From assembly GCF_900094545.1 (NCBI RefSeq), contig NZ_FMAH01000038.1, positions 1 to 63,754 of the forward strand: DNA of 63,754 nt, given 5' to 3'. Position 1 is the stretch's first letter. Each line of letters opens with the position of its first letter. The notes beneath the pieces were generated by a model, which was not told the origin of the DNA, searched no databases, and saw only the letters and a program-made list of their open reading frames with translations. Shown here piece after piece: positions 42,979-51,757 of the stretch. A program made the position numbers and the translations under genes. The DNA is from Martinezella miluonensis. Its GTDB lineage: Bacteria; Pseudomonadota; Alphaproteobacteria; Rhizobiales; Rhizobiaceae.

Positions 42979-44660
42979 ACATGCAGGCCGGTCTGCGAAA
43001 CTTTCTGTCGGCTGGTTCCGAGCCGGCGCCGCTGCTTGACGTCAAAGGGTTGACGGTGAGCTTTTCGACCCCGCAGGGCCGGGTGGATGCGGTTCGCAAC
43101 GTGTCGCTGCAGATCGCGCCGGGTGAGATCCTTGCACTCGTTGGCGAATCCGGATCCGGAAAATCCGTGACCGCGCGAGCGATCGTCGGCCTTGCCGGTC
43201 CACGTGCGACCGTGGCCGCGAAGACGATGAAGCTGAGCGCCCATGACGGGCGTCCGCTGAACCTCCTTGATCTGTCGGAGAAGGCCTGGCGACATGTGCG
43301 AGGGCGGGAAATCGGCTTCATCCTCCAGGACGCGCTGGTATCACTCGATCCCTTGCGGACCATCGGTCGGGAAATTGCAGAACCTATCCTCACGCATCGT
43401 TTGGCGCCGCGCTCACTCGTGTCACAGCAGGTCGCGGAACTTCTGGCGCGTGTCGGCGTTCCAGAGCCGGAATTGCGGGCAGGGCAATATCCCCATCAAT
43501 TGTCGGGCGGGTTACGGCAAAGAGCATTGATCGCCTCGGCACTTGCCGGTCAGCCGAGGCTGCTCGTTGCCGACGAGCCGACCACAGCGCTTGACGTCAG
43601 CGTTCAGAAAAGAGTGCTCGCCATCTTCAGGGAGTTGGCGGCTGCCGGCCATGGCATCCTCCTGATCACGCATGATCTTTCCGTTGCCGCCCAGCTCGCG
43701 GATAGGGTCGCCGTGATGCAGAAGGGGCAATTGGTGGAGACCGGCCCGGCGCGCGGCGTCCTGTCGGATCCGCAGCATGCCTATACCCGACAGCTATTGG
43801 CTGCCGTTCCGACGGCTGCCAATCGTGGTCGTCGTCTCAGCGCCCCGGATAAACCCTTGCCGCACAGGGAGGCCATTCGTTCGGGTGAGCGGCTCATCGA
43901 CATCCGCAATGTGTCGGTGAGCTTCAGGCATGCGGACGGCAGTGTTCTGCACGCTGTCAGCAATGTGTCGCTCCATGTCGATGGCGGGGAAACGCTGGGG
44001 GTGGTCGGCGAATCCGGCTCCGGCAAGACGACGCTTGGCAGGATCGCGCTGGCACTTCAGCATCCGGATACGGGGGAGGTGCTGTTTGAAGGGCAGCCGT
44101 GGAGCACGCTGTCTGAGCGCGCACGCCGTCCTTTGCGGGCCGGTATGCAGATCATCAGCCAGGATCCGCTCAGTTCCTTCAATCCGCGCTTCACGGTCGA
44201 GCGCATCATCGAGCAACCCCTGCTGCTCCACAAAAAACTCAGCAGATCGGCGCGCCGCGAAGAAATCGTCCGGTTGTTGGATCTCGTCGGTCTGTCTCCG
44301 GATCTGCTTGTCCGCAGGCCGATGGCACTTTCCGGTGGTCAGCGACAGCGCGTGTCGATCGCGCAGGCTCTCGCTGCCATGCCGAAACTTTTGATTTGTG
44401 ACGAGCCGGTTTCGGCGCTCGATGTCACGACACAGGCGCAAGTTCTCGATCTGCTGATCGATTTGCAGGCAAGGCTCGGCCTGTCGATGATCTTCATTTC
44501 GCATGATTTGGGGGTGATCCAGCATATCAGCCATCGGATCGTCGTCATGAAACAAGGGGCTGTCGTCGAAACGGGATCGGTCGAAGACGTGTTCGAGCGC
44601 CCCCAGCATGCCTATACGCGCGAACTCATCGCATCCGTGCCGAGATTTGGCGATGATTAG
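42975..44660 (+). CDS. Fused double ABC ATPase (DppD-DppF type)
   Basis: 561 residues from MNMQAGLRNFLSAG at 42975. Two complete nucleotide-binding domains in one chain: first GESGSGKS, LSGGLRQR, LLVADEPTTALD; second GESGSGKT, LSGGQRQR, LLICDEPVSALD. This is the GsiA/DdpF-like fused form. Completes the importer 39553-44660. Confidence 0.9.
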   Translation: MNMQAGLRNFLSAGSEPAPLLDVKGLTVSFSTPQGRVDAVRNVSLQIAPGEILALVGESGSGKSVTARAIVGLAGPRATVAAKTMKLSAHDGRPLNLLDLSEKAWRHVRGREIGFILQDALVSLDPLRTIGREIAEPILTHRLAPRSLVSQQVAELLARVGVPEPELRAGQYPHQLSGGLRQRALIASALAGQPRLLVADEPTTALDVSVQKRVLAIFRELAAAGHGILLITHDLSVAAQLADRVAVMQKGQLVETGPARGVLSDPQHAYTRQLLAAVPTAANRGRRLSAPDKPLPHREAIRSGERLIDIRNVSVSFRHADGSVLHAVSNVSLHVDGGETLGVVGESGSGKTTLGRIALALQHPDTGEVLFEGQPWSTLSERARRPLRAGMQIISQDPLSSFNPRFTVERIIEQPLLLHKKLSRSARREEIVRLLDLVGLSPDLLVRRPMALSGGQRQRVSIAQALAAMPKLLICDEPVSALDVTTQAQVLDLLIDLQARLGLSMIFISHDLGVIQHISHRIVVMKQGAVVETGSVEDVFERPQHAYTRELIASVPRFGDD

Positions 44661-44794
44661 GATCAGTCATTCGGGCCGCCAAACGCCCTGCAGAGGACCG
44701 ATTCCTGGCAAGCCTTTCGTCGCAAACGCTTGTCCGGCGAAAAACATTTCGCCCCTCTTTTCCAGATTGGATGGGCCTCTCTCCACAATAGCGG

Positions 44795-44816
44795 GCTCTA
44801 AAAGTAGATTTAGAGC
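44795..44816. promoter_or_regulatory. Operator-like palindrome upstream of the small ORF / XRE regulator
   Basis: GCTCTAAA-AGTAGA-TTTAGAGC: perfect 8-bp arms with a 6-nt centre, 20 bp before the ATG at 44837. Different from the LysR boxes. A plausible autoregulatory site for the XRE-cupin protein encoded just downstream. Confidence 0.6.
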
Positions 44817-44836
44817 GTTGAATTCTAGGAGTTCGT

Positions 44837-45013
44837 ATGTCCCAGGCTGCCAATGTCATTGATTTCCAGGCCCATCGTGATGCCCGGAAAAAATCGTCCG
44901 TTGTCGTATCGCAGGCCCGTATGGTTTGGCCGGCTCAGCCTTTCCTCATGTGGGTTCCCTATGTCGGTTTCATTCCCGTAGTGGCCTTTGGCAATCAGGC
45001 CTATGGTAGTTGA
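44837..45013 (+). CDS. Small 58-residue protein, translationally coupled to the XRE regulator
   Basis: Starts MSQAANVIDFQAHRDARKK with an AGGAG ribosome binding site 6 bp upstream; a basic middle is followed by a hydrophobic, aromatic tail (PFLMWVPYVGFIPVVAFGNQ). Its stop overlaps the ATG of the XRE-cupin gene (45003) by 11 bp, so ribosomes finishing it can feed the regulator. I do not recognise the family. It could be a leader peptide or a genuine small protein; the good RBS, its position right after the palindrome and the overlap make it real in my view. Confidence 0.65.
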   Translation: MSQAANVIDFQAHRDARKKSSVVVSQARMVWPAQPFLMWVPYVGFIPVVAFGNQAYGS

Positions 45014-45626
45014 GGCGAGCGGAACGCTCGCTCTGGTCTCAAGAGTGGAGTCGATCGACGAAATATCCGCCTTGACGGGCCAAAATCTCCGGCGTCTAAG
45101 GACGCGCAGGGGATATTCGTTGGATCGATTGGCGAAAATTTCGGGCGTCAGCCGGGCAATGCTCGGACAGATCGAGACGGGCAAGAGCAGCCCAACCGTC
45201 GCTATTCTCTGGAAAATTGCAACCGCGCTGGATGTCTCCTGCGGTTCGCTGATTGCCGAGCCCCACGAGACGGCTCTCCAGGTTCTCACGCATGCCAAAG
45301 CGAAAGTCCTTTCCGCTTCGGAAGGTCGGTTTCAGACGCGGGCGTTGTTTCCTTATGAAAGCGAACGAAAGGTCGAATTCTACGAATTGCGGATAGCCCC
45401 GCATCACACGGAGAGGGCCGAGGCACATCGTCCGGGAACTGTGGAAAATCTGGTCGTTTCGCGGGGTACGGTCGAGATCGTCGCCGGCCGTCATGCGCCG
45501 CAGATCCTGGGCGAGGGCGATGCGATCCTATTTGAGGCCGACGTTGCTCATAGCTATCGCAATATGACCGGAAGTGAAGCGGTCTTGTTCTTGGTGACGA
45601 CCTACGTCGACGAAATCAGTGGCTGA
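45003..45626 (+). CDS. XRE-family regulator with C-terminal cupin domain
   Basis: 207 residues from the ATG at 45003. Helix-turn-helix at about 25-80 (LRRLRTRRGYSLDRLAKISGVSRAMLGQIE, split) and a cupin barrel at about 125-200 (HRPGTVENLVVSRGTVEIVAG, LGEGDAILFEADVAHSYRN). XRE-cupin proteins commonly control amino-acid or sulfur metabolism, with the cupin sensing a small ligand. It likely governs its own transcript through the palindrome at 44795 and possibly the Met-rich gene and metC nearby. Confidence 0.85.
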   Translation: MVVEASGTLALVSRVESIDEISALTGQNLRRLRTRRGYSLDRLAKISGVSRAMLGQIETGKSSPTVAILWKIATALDVSCGSLIAEPHETALQVLTHAKAKVLSASEGRFQTRALFPYESERKVEFYELRIAPHHTERAEAHRPGTVENLVVSRGTVEIVAGRHAPQILGEGDAILFEADVAHSYRNMTGSEAVLFLVTTYVDEISG

Positions 45627-45709
45627 ACGCGCGATCGTGTCTCAGCCAAGATCGGACCGCCCCGAAGAGAGCGGCCCGTTGATTAATTTCGCTGCCGAAA
45701 TCGTTTCGA

Positions 45710-46048
45710 TCAGGCTGCTTCCATCATGCAGCACATCATCATGTTGCCGCACATCATCATGGCAGGCATCCCGGACGACATCATGGACATCATGCGCTTG
45801 CAGCATTCCATGAACATGTCCTTGTCCATGCCTTCCATCGGCATCATCTCGCAGACCATGCCCTTGGGCGTCATCTTGCAGGTCATTTTGCCCATCATCA
45901 TCTGCATCATGGGCATCATCATTGGATTCATCATCGGCATGCCGCCCATCATCGGGTTCATCATGGGCATTCCACCCATCATCGGCATGCCGCTCATCAT
46001 GGGGTTCATCATGGGCATCATGTTCATTGCGGGGTTCATCATCGTCAT
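45710..46048 (-). CDS. Extremely Met-rich small protein (about half Met plus Cys)
   Basis: Read from the ATG at 46048, with a second ATG two codons on that has GGAG 6 bp upstream; an upstream ATG at 46111 is possible but lacks a ribosome binding site. The 112-residue form has 51 Met and 7 Cys. The N-terminal half is a repeat of PMMNPMMGGM-like units; the C-terminal half (MTCKMTPKGMVCEMM...) has the Cys residues, including CC pairs. No signal peptide is obvious. Met-rich proteins can bind Cu(I) or serve as sulfur stores; in a cluster devoted to getting sulfur, beside cysK and metC sequences, a regulated sulfur reserve is the attractive idea, but it is untested. Confidence 0.78.
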   Translation of the reverse strand: MTMMNPAMNMMPMMNPMMSGMPMMGGMPMMNPMMGGMPMMNPMMMPMMQMMMGKMTCKMTPKGMVCEMMPMEGMDKDMFMECCKRMMSMMSSGMPAMMMCGNMMMCCMMEAA

Positions 46049-46326
46049 CTCCGAAATTAGCTGCGTTTTGGCGTTTGATGAAGTTTGAGTTATGCCAACC
46101 AATTTTTCCATTCAATGCAAAAAAATATTTTAATATTCTTTCCTCCAATAGAATAGAGGCGCCTCCGTTGCTTCGGCCGATATCTCCGTTATTTTAGAGA
46201 TCCATCCGTTATAGCAGATGACGACATTACCCTTGAAGTCGCTTTCCGCCTCAATGCCGAGCGCTCAGCAAAGCGAAAAATTCATTTTGCCGATTCACGC
46301 CGCAGCGGCGGAAAGCTATTTCTTTA

Positions 46327-46345
46327 GTCTAGTAAATTTATAGAT
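46327..46345. promoter_or_regulatory. LysR-type box (copy e)
   Basis: GTCTAG-TAAATTT-ATAGAT: same geometry as copies b and d with two arm changes. It lies in the gap between the Met-rich gene (-) and the cysK remnant/metC (+), 67 bp before the GTG at 46412. The rest of 46049-46411 has an ATCTC/GAGAT inverted repeat near 46180 and repeated TCCGTT words but no other gene. Confidence 0.65.
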
Positions 46346-46411
46346 ATTCTTTCGACATTGACTGACCCTTTGCCTATGGCATTTCCAGCCAATCATCCGG
46401 GGGAGTATAGC

Positions 46412-46558
46412 GTGACGAAACTCTATCAGAGCTTCACGAAGCTGATCGGCAATACGCCGCTGGCCCGGCGACCCGAGAATGCCGGCAAGCTCATCGTAGC
46501 CATTCTGCCCGATACCGGTGAACGCTATTTATCGACCTCAACGGAGCAGCCACAATGA
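46412..46558 (+). pseudogene. Internally deleted cysteine synthase gene (cysK mini-gene)
   Basis: From a GTG with GGGGAG upstream it reads VTKLYQSFTKLIGNTPLA, the N terminus of CysK, then jumps in frame to RRPENAGKLIVAILPDTGER plus YLSTS, the CysK C terminus. About 250 residues including the PLP lysine are missing, so it cannot be an active enzyme. The 48-residue frame is nevertheless open, has a promoter-proximal LysR box and overlaps the metC start by 4 bp. It is either a decaying remnant or is kept to couple translation of metC. Confidence 0.8.
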
Positions 46559-47745
46559 CCAGGAACAATGGCCCAGCTGATCCGCTGGGCCCGAATACCG
46601 CGCTGGTGCGCGCAGGCTATGATCCCTTCGACTATTATGGCTTCGTCAATCCGCCGAAGGTCCATGCATCGACGGTTCTGTTTCCGGATGCGCAGACGAT
46701 GGATCGTAACGGGCAGAAATACACCTATGCGACGCGAGGCACGCCGACGACCGACGCGCTATGCGATGCGATCAATGAACTTGAAGGGGCGGCCGGTACG
46801 GTCCTCGTCCCGTCCGGGCTCGCCGCCGTTACAACCGCGCTGTTGGCCTATCTGTCTCCCGGAGACCACGCGCTGATTGTTGATTCCGTCTATGGCAATG
46901 TCAGGCAGTTTTGCGACACCATGCTTTCCCGGTTCGGCGTCGATGTTCAGTACTACGACCCCATGATCGGCCATGACATCGAGACCTTATTCAAGTCAAA
47001 TACGAAGCTGGTTCATACGGAGGCGCCCGGGTCGAACACCTTCGAGATACAGGATATTCCCGCCATCGTTGAGGTTGCACATCGGCACGATGCTGTCGTC
47101 ACCATGGACAATACCTGGGCAACCCCGTTTTTCTTCAGGCCTCTCGACGCAGGCGTTGACGTATCGATCCAGGCATCGACCAAATATCCTGCCGGTCATG
47201 CCGATGTATTGATGGGCACAATTTCGGCAAATGCCGAGCATTGGCGCGCGTTGAAACGCGCCAATGGAGCGCTTGGCTTTTGCGGCACGCCTGATGACGC
47301 CTATCAGGTTCTTCGTGGACTGCGCACCATGGGCGTTCGGTTGGAGCGTCATCAAGCGAGCAGCCTCGCTGTCGCGAAATGGCTGGAGGGACGGAGCGAT
47401 GTCGTCCGTGTCCTTAACCCCGCTTTGGAAAGCTTTCCTGGCCACGATCTCTGGCAACGTGACTTCAAGGGGGCCGGCGGCGTCTTTTCCTTCGTGCTCG
47501 CAGCCGATCAAACGGAAGATTTCAAACTGAAGGCCCAGAGATTTCTCGATGAACTCTCCTTGTTCGGCCTCGGCTATTCCTGGGGTGGATATCAGAGCCT
47601 CGCGTTGCATGTAGATCTAAGTGATCGCCGCATCGCGAAAGTGCCGGTGGAAGGACCGCTCATCCGTCTCCAGATCGGGCTGGAGGACATCGAGGATCTG
47701 ATCGCTGATCTTGAGCGTGCCTTCGCAGCTTCATCAACCGTGTGA
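46555..47745 (+). CDS. metC: Cystathionine beta-lyase (PLP-dependent)
   Basis: 396 residues of the Cys/Met metabolism PLP family: YATRGTPTTDAL, PSGLAAVTTALLAYL, DNTWATPFFFRPLDAGVDVSIQASTKYPAGH (split over 185-215) with Lys210 as the PLP lysine, and SWGGYQSL near the end. MetC-type enzymes cleave cystathionine to homocysteine and can also desulfhydrate cysteine. Expression here is probably coupled to the cysK mini-gene, whose stop overlaps the ATG. A gamma-lyase or other family specificity cannot be excluded. Confidence 0.85.
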   Translation: MTRNNGPADPLGPNTALVRAGYDPFDYYGFVNPPKVHASTVLFPDAQTMDRNGQKYTYATRGTPTTDALCDAINELEGAAGTVLVPSGLAAVTTALLAYLSPGDHALIVDSVYGNVRQFCDTMLSRFGVDVQYYDPMIGHDIETLFKSNTKLVHTEAPGSNTFEIQDIPAIVEVAHRHDAVVTMDNTWATPFFFRPLDAGVDVSIQASTKYPAGHADVLMGTISANAEHWRALKRANGALGFCGTPDDAYQVLRGLRTMGVRLERHQASSLAVAKWLEGRSDVVRVLNPALESFPGHDLWQRDFKGAGGVFSFVLAADQTEDFKLKAQRFLDELSLFGLGYSWGGYQSLALHVDLSDRRIAKVPVEGPLIRLQIGLEDIEDLIADLERAFAASSTV

Positions 47746-47781
47746 ACGGTATCTCTCGAAAAAGACGAACTCGCGCCAAGC

Positions 47782-47817
47782 TTCATCCGCGATCCCGTCT
47801 GCAAGGCTGCGGATGAA
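47782..47817. terminator. Inverted repeat between convergent genes
   Basis: TTCATCCGC and GCGGATGAA (perfect 9-bp arms, 18-nt loop) lie in the 98-bp gap between metC (+) and the monooxygenase gene at 47844 (-). Possible terminator; no U-run. Confidence 0.35.
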
Positions 47818-47843
47818 TTGCGATGCCAATGGTGCGCCTTGCA

Positions 47844-49169
47844 TCAGACGCGCTTGGCCGAGCTCAAGCTGCCAGTTGCGCTTATGTAGGGCGGAAGCTC
47901 CAGATTCGAGCGGAAATCGTCTCCGACATAATCGGTGTCGATGATCGACCGTCGCCGCAATTCGGGCAGCAGCCCGTTCACCAACAGATCCTCCTGGTCC
48001 GAATTGCCGAAGCCGTGCAGCGAGAGGACATCGAGAATTCCAGCCCGAAAGCGTTCCTCGATCGCATCGGCAAGCTGCTCGGGCGTGCCGGCGACCGACC
48101 AGTGGCCGGTTTCCTGCGCCTGAATGATGAGTTGCCGCAAAGTTAGGCCCTCGCGCGCATAGCGGCGAAAGATTTCCACGCGGCCGCGCCGCCGGTTGAT
48201 GCTGGTGACCTCAGGCAACAGCGTCTCCGGCAGAGGCTTGTCCAGTGGCAATTCGGACAAGTCGAGCCCTCCGCCGAGCATATCCGCTAATTTGAGACGT
48301 CCCTGCTCGTAGTCGATCCGCTCGTGCTTTTCCTTCAGGCGTCTTGCGACATCTGCGTCTGAATCGCCAATCACCGAATGGAAGGAGTTCATGATGAAGG
48401 GCAGGCCGCCCGCTCGCCCAAAGCTTGCAGCTCGCCGGCGCAGTTCCGTGGCGAAAGCGATGGCATCTTCGAGCTTGGGCTGCGAAGTATAGACCACCTC
48501 GGCATATCGTGCGCCGACGGTGACGCCAGCTTCGGACTGACCCGCCTGAAACTGAACGGGACGGCCCTGCGGCAAGGGCGGCACGTTGAGGGGACCGTCG
48601 ACCTTGAAGTGCTTGCCGCGATAATTGATCGGATGGAATTTTGCCGGATCGATACCGATTGCCCCGGACGCCTTGCGCTCGGCGGCGTTGCGTTCATTGG
48701 CGTCATAAAGCGCGTTGACGATTTCGATGAATTCCGCGGCTCGTTCGTAACGCTCCTCAGGGCTAGGCAACGTCTCGCCGAAATTCTCTTCGCCGACCGA
48801 GGAGGTCACGGCATTCCAGCCGGCGCGCCCGCCGCTTGCATGGTCAAGCGTGCCGATCTGGCGAGCCAGATTGTAGGGATAGTGAAAGGTGGTGGAGACG
48901 GTGGCGATCAGGCCGATGTGTGAGGTCACCTGGCTCAAGGCGGCAAGCGCGATGATCGGTTCCTGGATGCCGGCGGTTCCGGCTAGTCCCGCCGGGTCGA
49001 TGTGGAGCAGGTCGGCCGTGAACAGCCCGGTGATCTTTTCCGCTTCCGCCTTGCGGGCGAGCTCGACAGCACGCTTGATGCCGGTGACGGGGCTTATGTC
49101 GTTTCCGGCGGAGATGACGCTGCTTGCTCCGGTCAATGTCTTCAGGCGTCGGGGACGATTGTGGGTCAT
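47844..49169 (-). CDS. NtaA/SnaA-family FMN-dependent monooxygenase
   Basis: 441 residues: ATVSTTFHYPYNLARQIGTLDH, ASGGRAGWNAVTSSVGEENFGE and PQGRPVQFQAGQSEAG identify the family. Last gene of the minus-strand operon that begins at 57201 (MsnO8-like enzyme, two binding proteins, two permeases, fused ATPase, this enzyme). Gap to the ATPase gene is 57 bp. Confidence 0.86.
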   Translation of the reverse strand: MTHNRPRRLKTLTGASSVISAGNDISPVTGIKRAVELARKAEAEKITGLFTADLLHIDPAGLAGTAGIQEPIIALAALSQVTSHIGLIATVSTTFHYPYNLARQIGTLDHASGGRAGWNAVTSSVGEENFGETLPSPEERYERAAEFIEIVNALYDANERNAAERKASGAIGIDPAKFHPINYRGKHFKVDGPLNVPPLPQGRPVQFQAGQSEAGVTVGARYAEVVYTSQPKLEDAIAFATELRRRAASFGRAGGLPFIMNSFHSVIGDSDADVARRLKEKHERIDYEQGRLKLADMLGGGLDLSELPLDKPLPETLLPEVTSINRRRGRVEIFRRYAREGLTLRQLIIQAQETGHWSVAGTPEQLADAIEERFRAGILDVLSLHGFGNSDQEDLLVNGLLPELRRRSIIDTDYVGDDFRSNLELPPYISATGSLSSAKRV

Positions 49170-49226
49170 CGCGAATGTCCTTGATCGTTTGAAATTCCGG
49201 TCTGCGCCGGCGTTTGGATTGTGCTT

Positions 49227-50891
49227 TCAGGGCAAGGCTGGAACGGCCTCGAGGAGCGTGCGCGTGTAGCTGTGATGTGGCCTGGTGAAGACATCCTCCA
49301 CCGCGCCTGCTTCGACGATGCGTCCCTCCTTCATCACGAGAACACGGTCCGTCAGGTGATGGACGACGCCGAGATCGTGGGAGATGAAGAGGAGCGAGGT
49401 TCCGGACGCGGCTTGAAGTTCAGCCAAAAGATCGAGCACCTGCGCCTGCACCGATACGTCGAGCGCGCTGACGGGCTCGTCTGCCACAAGAAGCCGCGGG
49501 CGCGGCGCAAAGGCGCGTGCGATCGCGACGCGTTGACGCTGGCCGCCGGAAAGCTCGCGAGGATAGCGCTTCAGGAACGCTTCGTTCAGACGAACCGCGT
49601 CCAGCACCTCAAGCACGCGGTCACGGCGCGCGGCGCCGAAGATGCTGGCGCTATCGAGACTTTCGCGGATGATCTTCTCGACCGTATAACGCGGATCGAA
49701 GGAACTGAGTGCATCCTGCGCTATGAGCTGCATGCTGGAGCGCCTGGAGCGCCGTGCGGCCTCAGCGACGTTGCTCCAGCCGCCTCCGTCAAGACGAACC
49801 GATCCATGATCCGGTTCGACAAGCCCAAGAACGATCTTCGCGACCGTTGTCTTGCCGGAACCGGATTCACCGACGATGCCAAGGGCTTCGCCGGCTGCGA
49901 GGTCGAAGGAGACGTCGTTGACGGCGAAGATGCCGCCTGATCCGCCATAACGTTTGACGAGATTGCGGGCTGACAGAATGTGGTTGTGGCGATCGATTGC
50001 TTTTGCAGGCAAGGGGATGCGTTGCCAGGCGTTTGGCCTGGCGGGAGCTTGCACCTGCTCGCTCCCCGCTTGTGTCACAGATGCCGGCGACAGCCGGAAC
50101 CCCTTGGAGGCCGCCGAGGGCACGGCATCCAGCAATTGCCGCGTATAGGGATGCTGAGGTCTCTTCAATATCTGTTCCGTCGAACCTTCTTCGACGATCC
50201 GGCCGCTGTTCATGACGAGCACGCGATCGGCAAGATGGGAGACGACGGCAAGATCATGACTGATCAGGAGAAGCGTATGGCCGGCCTGGCGTCGTTCGAG
50301 AAGCAGGTCGAGGATCTGCTTTTGAACCGTCGCGTCTAGCGCCGTCGTCGGCTCGTCGGCAATCAGCAGTGACGGCCCGCGTGCTATTGCGGTGGCGATG
50401 AGAGTGCGCTGGCGCAGGCCGCCCGAAAGCTGGTGCGGGTATTGCGGCAGCCGCCGATCCGGATCGGGGATGCCGACGGACTTCAGCAGCAGGCGGCTGT
50501 CTTCGCGCCGATCGGGCCGGCGAAAGAGACTGCGCCCGCCGAAGGCGTCCGACAGTTGCTGCGAAATCCGTCTCAGCGGATCGAGGGAGATGAGCGCATC
50601 CTGAAGAACGAATCCGATCTTTTCGCCGCGAAGGCGCTGCCATTGCCTATCATCGAAGTCACGAACATCGTTTCCGTCGATATCGAAACGGTCAGCGGCG
50701 ACAACGGCATTCGGGCCGGCGAGACCGATGATCGAGCGCGCCGTCACCGATTTGCCGGAGCCGGACTCTCCGACAAGCGCGACAGCCTCGCCCTTTTCGA
50801 TCCGCAGGTTGATGCCGTGGACCACTCTGTTATCGCGGCCGTCCCGAGGAAAGCCGATCGTCAGATTGCGGATGTCGAGTACCGGTGTCAC
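49227..50891 (-). CDS. Fused double ABC ATPase (DppD-DppF type)
   Basis: 554 residues; first domain GESGSGKS, LSGGLRQR, LLIADEPTTALD; second GESGSGKT, LSGGQRQR, LLVADEPVSALD. It serves the permease pair encoded immediately upstream and overlaps the DppC-type stop by 4 bp. Homologous to the fused ATPase at 42975. Confidence 0.9.
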   Translation of the reverse strand: MTPVLDIRNLTIGFPRDGRDNRVVHGINLRIEKGEAVALVGESGSGKSVTARSIIGLAGPNAVVAADRFDIDGNDVRDFDDRQWQRLRGEKIGFVLQDALISLDPLRRISQQLSDAFGGRSLFRRPDRREDSRLLLKSVGIPDPDRRLPQYPHQLSGGLRQRTLIATAIARGPSLLIADEPTTALDATVQKQILDLLLERRQAGHTLLLISHDLAVVSHLADRVLVMNSGRIVEEGSTEQILKRPQHPYTRQLLDAVPSAASKGFRLSPASVTQAGSEQVQAPARPNAWQRIPLPAKAIDRHNHILSARNLVKRYGGSGGIFAVNDVSFDLAAGEALGIVGESGSGKTTVAKIVLGLVEPDHGSVRLDGGGWSNVAEAARRSRRSSMQLIAQDALSSFDPRYTVEKIIRESLDSASIFGAARRDRVLEVLDAVRLNEAFLKRYPRELSGGQRQRVAIARAFAPRPRLLVADEPVSALDVSVQAQVLDLLAELQAASGTSLLFISHDLGVVHHLTDRVLVMKEGRIVEAGAVEDVFTRPHHSYTRTLLEAVPALP

Positions 50892-51757
50892 GACGGCCTC
50901 CTGCCTTCAAATGCAAGTTGCCAGCGTCTTCCAAGCACGCTGATGGAGATGACCGTCAGCGTGATGGCGAGACCCGGCCAGACGCCGATCCACCAGGCAA
51001 CGCGAAGATAATTGCGTGCCTCCGCCAGCATTGCTCCCCATTCCGGAGCGGGCGGTTGCGGACCCATGCCAAGAAAACTGAGGCCCGCGGCCTGAATGAT
51101 CGTGGTCCCGAGACCGATCGTTGCCAGGATGGGCACCTGGGCCAGTGCATGCGGCAGGATATGGCGAGCCAACAGCACGCTGCGTCCTAGTCCGAATGTC
51201 CTTGCCTGCTCCACATAACCGCTTTTGGCGATCACGAAGGTCTGCGCGCGCACGACCCTTGCAAAGCGCGGCACGCAGGCGAGGCCGAGTGCGAAGATAA
51301 GGTTGACCGTACCGGGTCCTGTAAAGGAGATCAGCACGAGAGCCAGAAGCAGGTCCGGAAACGACGAAATCACATCCAGAAAGCGCGAGATGGCCTCATC
51401 GACAAGACCACGGGCAAGGCCCGACAGAAGCCCGAGAAAGGCTCCGACGATCGCTGCGATGGCGACGGCGCTGACGCCGATGAGGATGGAGTAACGTGCG
51501 CCGTAAACAACCCGCGAGAAGACATCTCTCCCGAGATGATCCGTGCCGAACCAATGTTGCGTCGACGGCGGCAGCTGCGCCTGCAAGGGGTCGGCGGCGA
51601 TCGGATTGGCCGCGGTCAGAACTTGCGGCCAGATGGTTGCGATCGCCACCAGCAGCACGAAAATCGCCGAAAGAATAAGCCCCGGATTTGCCGCGCGCCA
51701 ATAAAGTCGCTGTTTGCGGTGATCGGTTTCCTGTTCGGGAGACGAGGAGACACTCAA
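50888..51757 (-). CDS. ABC transporter permease, DppC type
   Basis: 289 residues with QHWFGTDHLGRDVFSRVVYGARY before the core helices and the EAA loop at YVEQARTFGLGRSVLLARHILPHALAQ. Overlaps both neighbours by 4 bp. Confidence 0.87.
   Translation of the reverse strand: MSVSSSPEQETDHRKQRLYWRAANPGLILSAIFVLLVAIATIWPQVLTAANPIAADPLQAQLPPSTQHWFGTDHLGRDVFSRVVYGARYSILIGVSAVAIAAIVGAFLGLLSGLARGLVDEAISRFLDVISSFPDLLLALVLISFTGPGTVNLIFALGLACVPRFARVVRAQTFVIAKSGYVEQARTFGLGRSVLLARHILPHALAQVPILATIGLGTTIIQAAGLSFLGMGPQPPAPEWGAMLAEARNYLRVAWWIGVWPGLAITLTVISISVLGRRWQLAFEGRRPS

Noticed and set aside
45740..46050. CRISPR-like or tandem repeat array (recurring CATCAT words)
   Set aside because: The periodicity is that of codons for Met-rich peptide repeats; there are no constant repeats with unique spacers.
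45726..46088. Plus-strand Ile/Met-rich frame opposite the Met-rich gene
   Set aside because: It is simply the complement of repeated ATG-containing codons; the minus-strand frame has the better initiation signal, a Cys-containing tail and a more protein-like ending.
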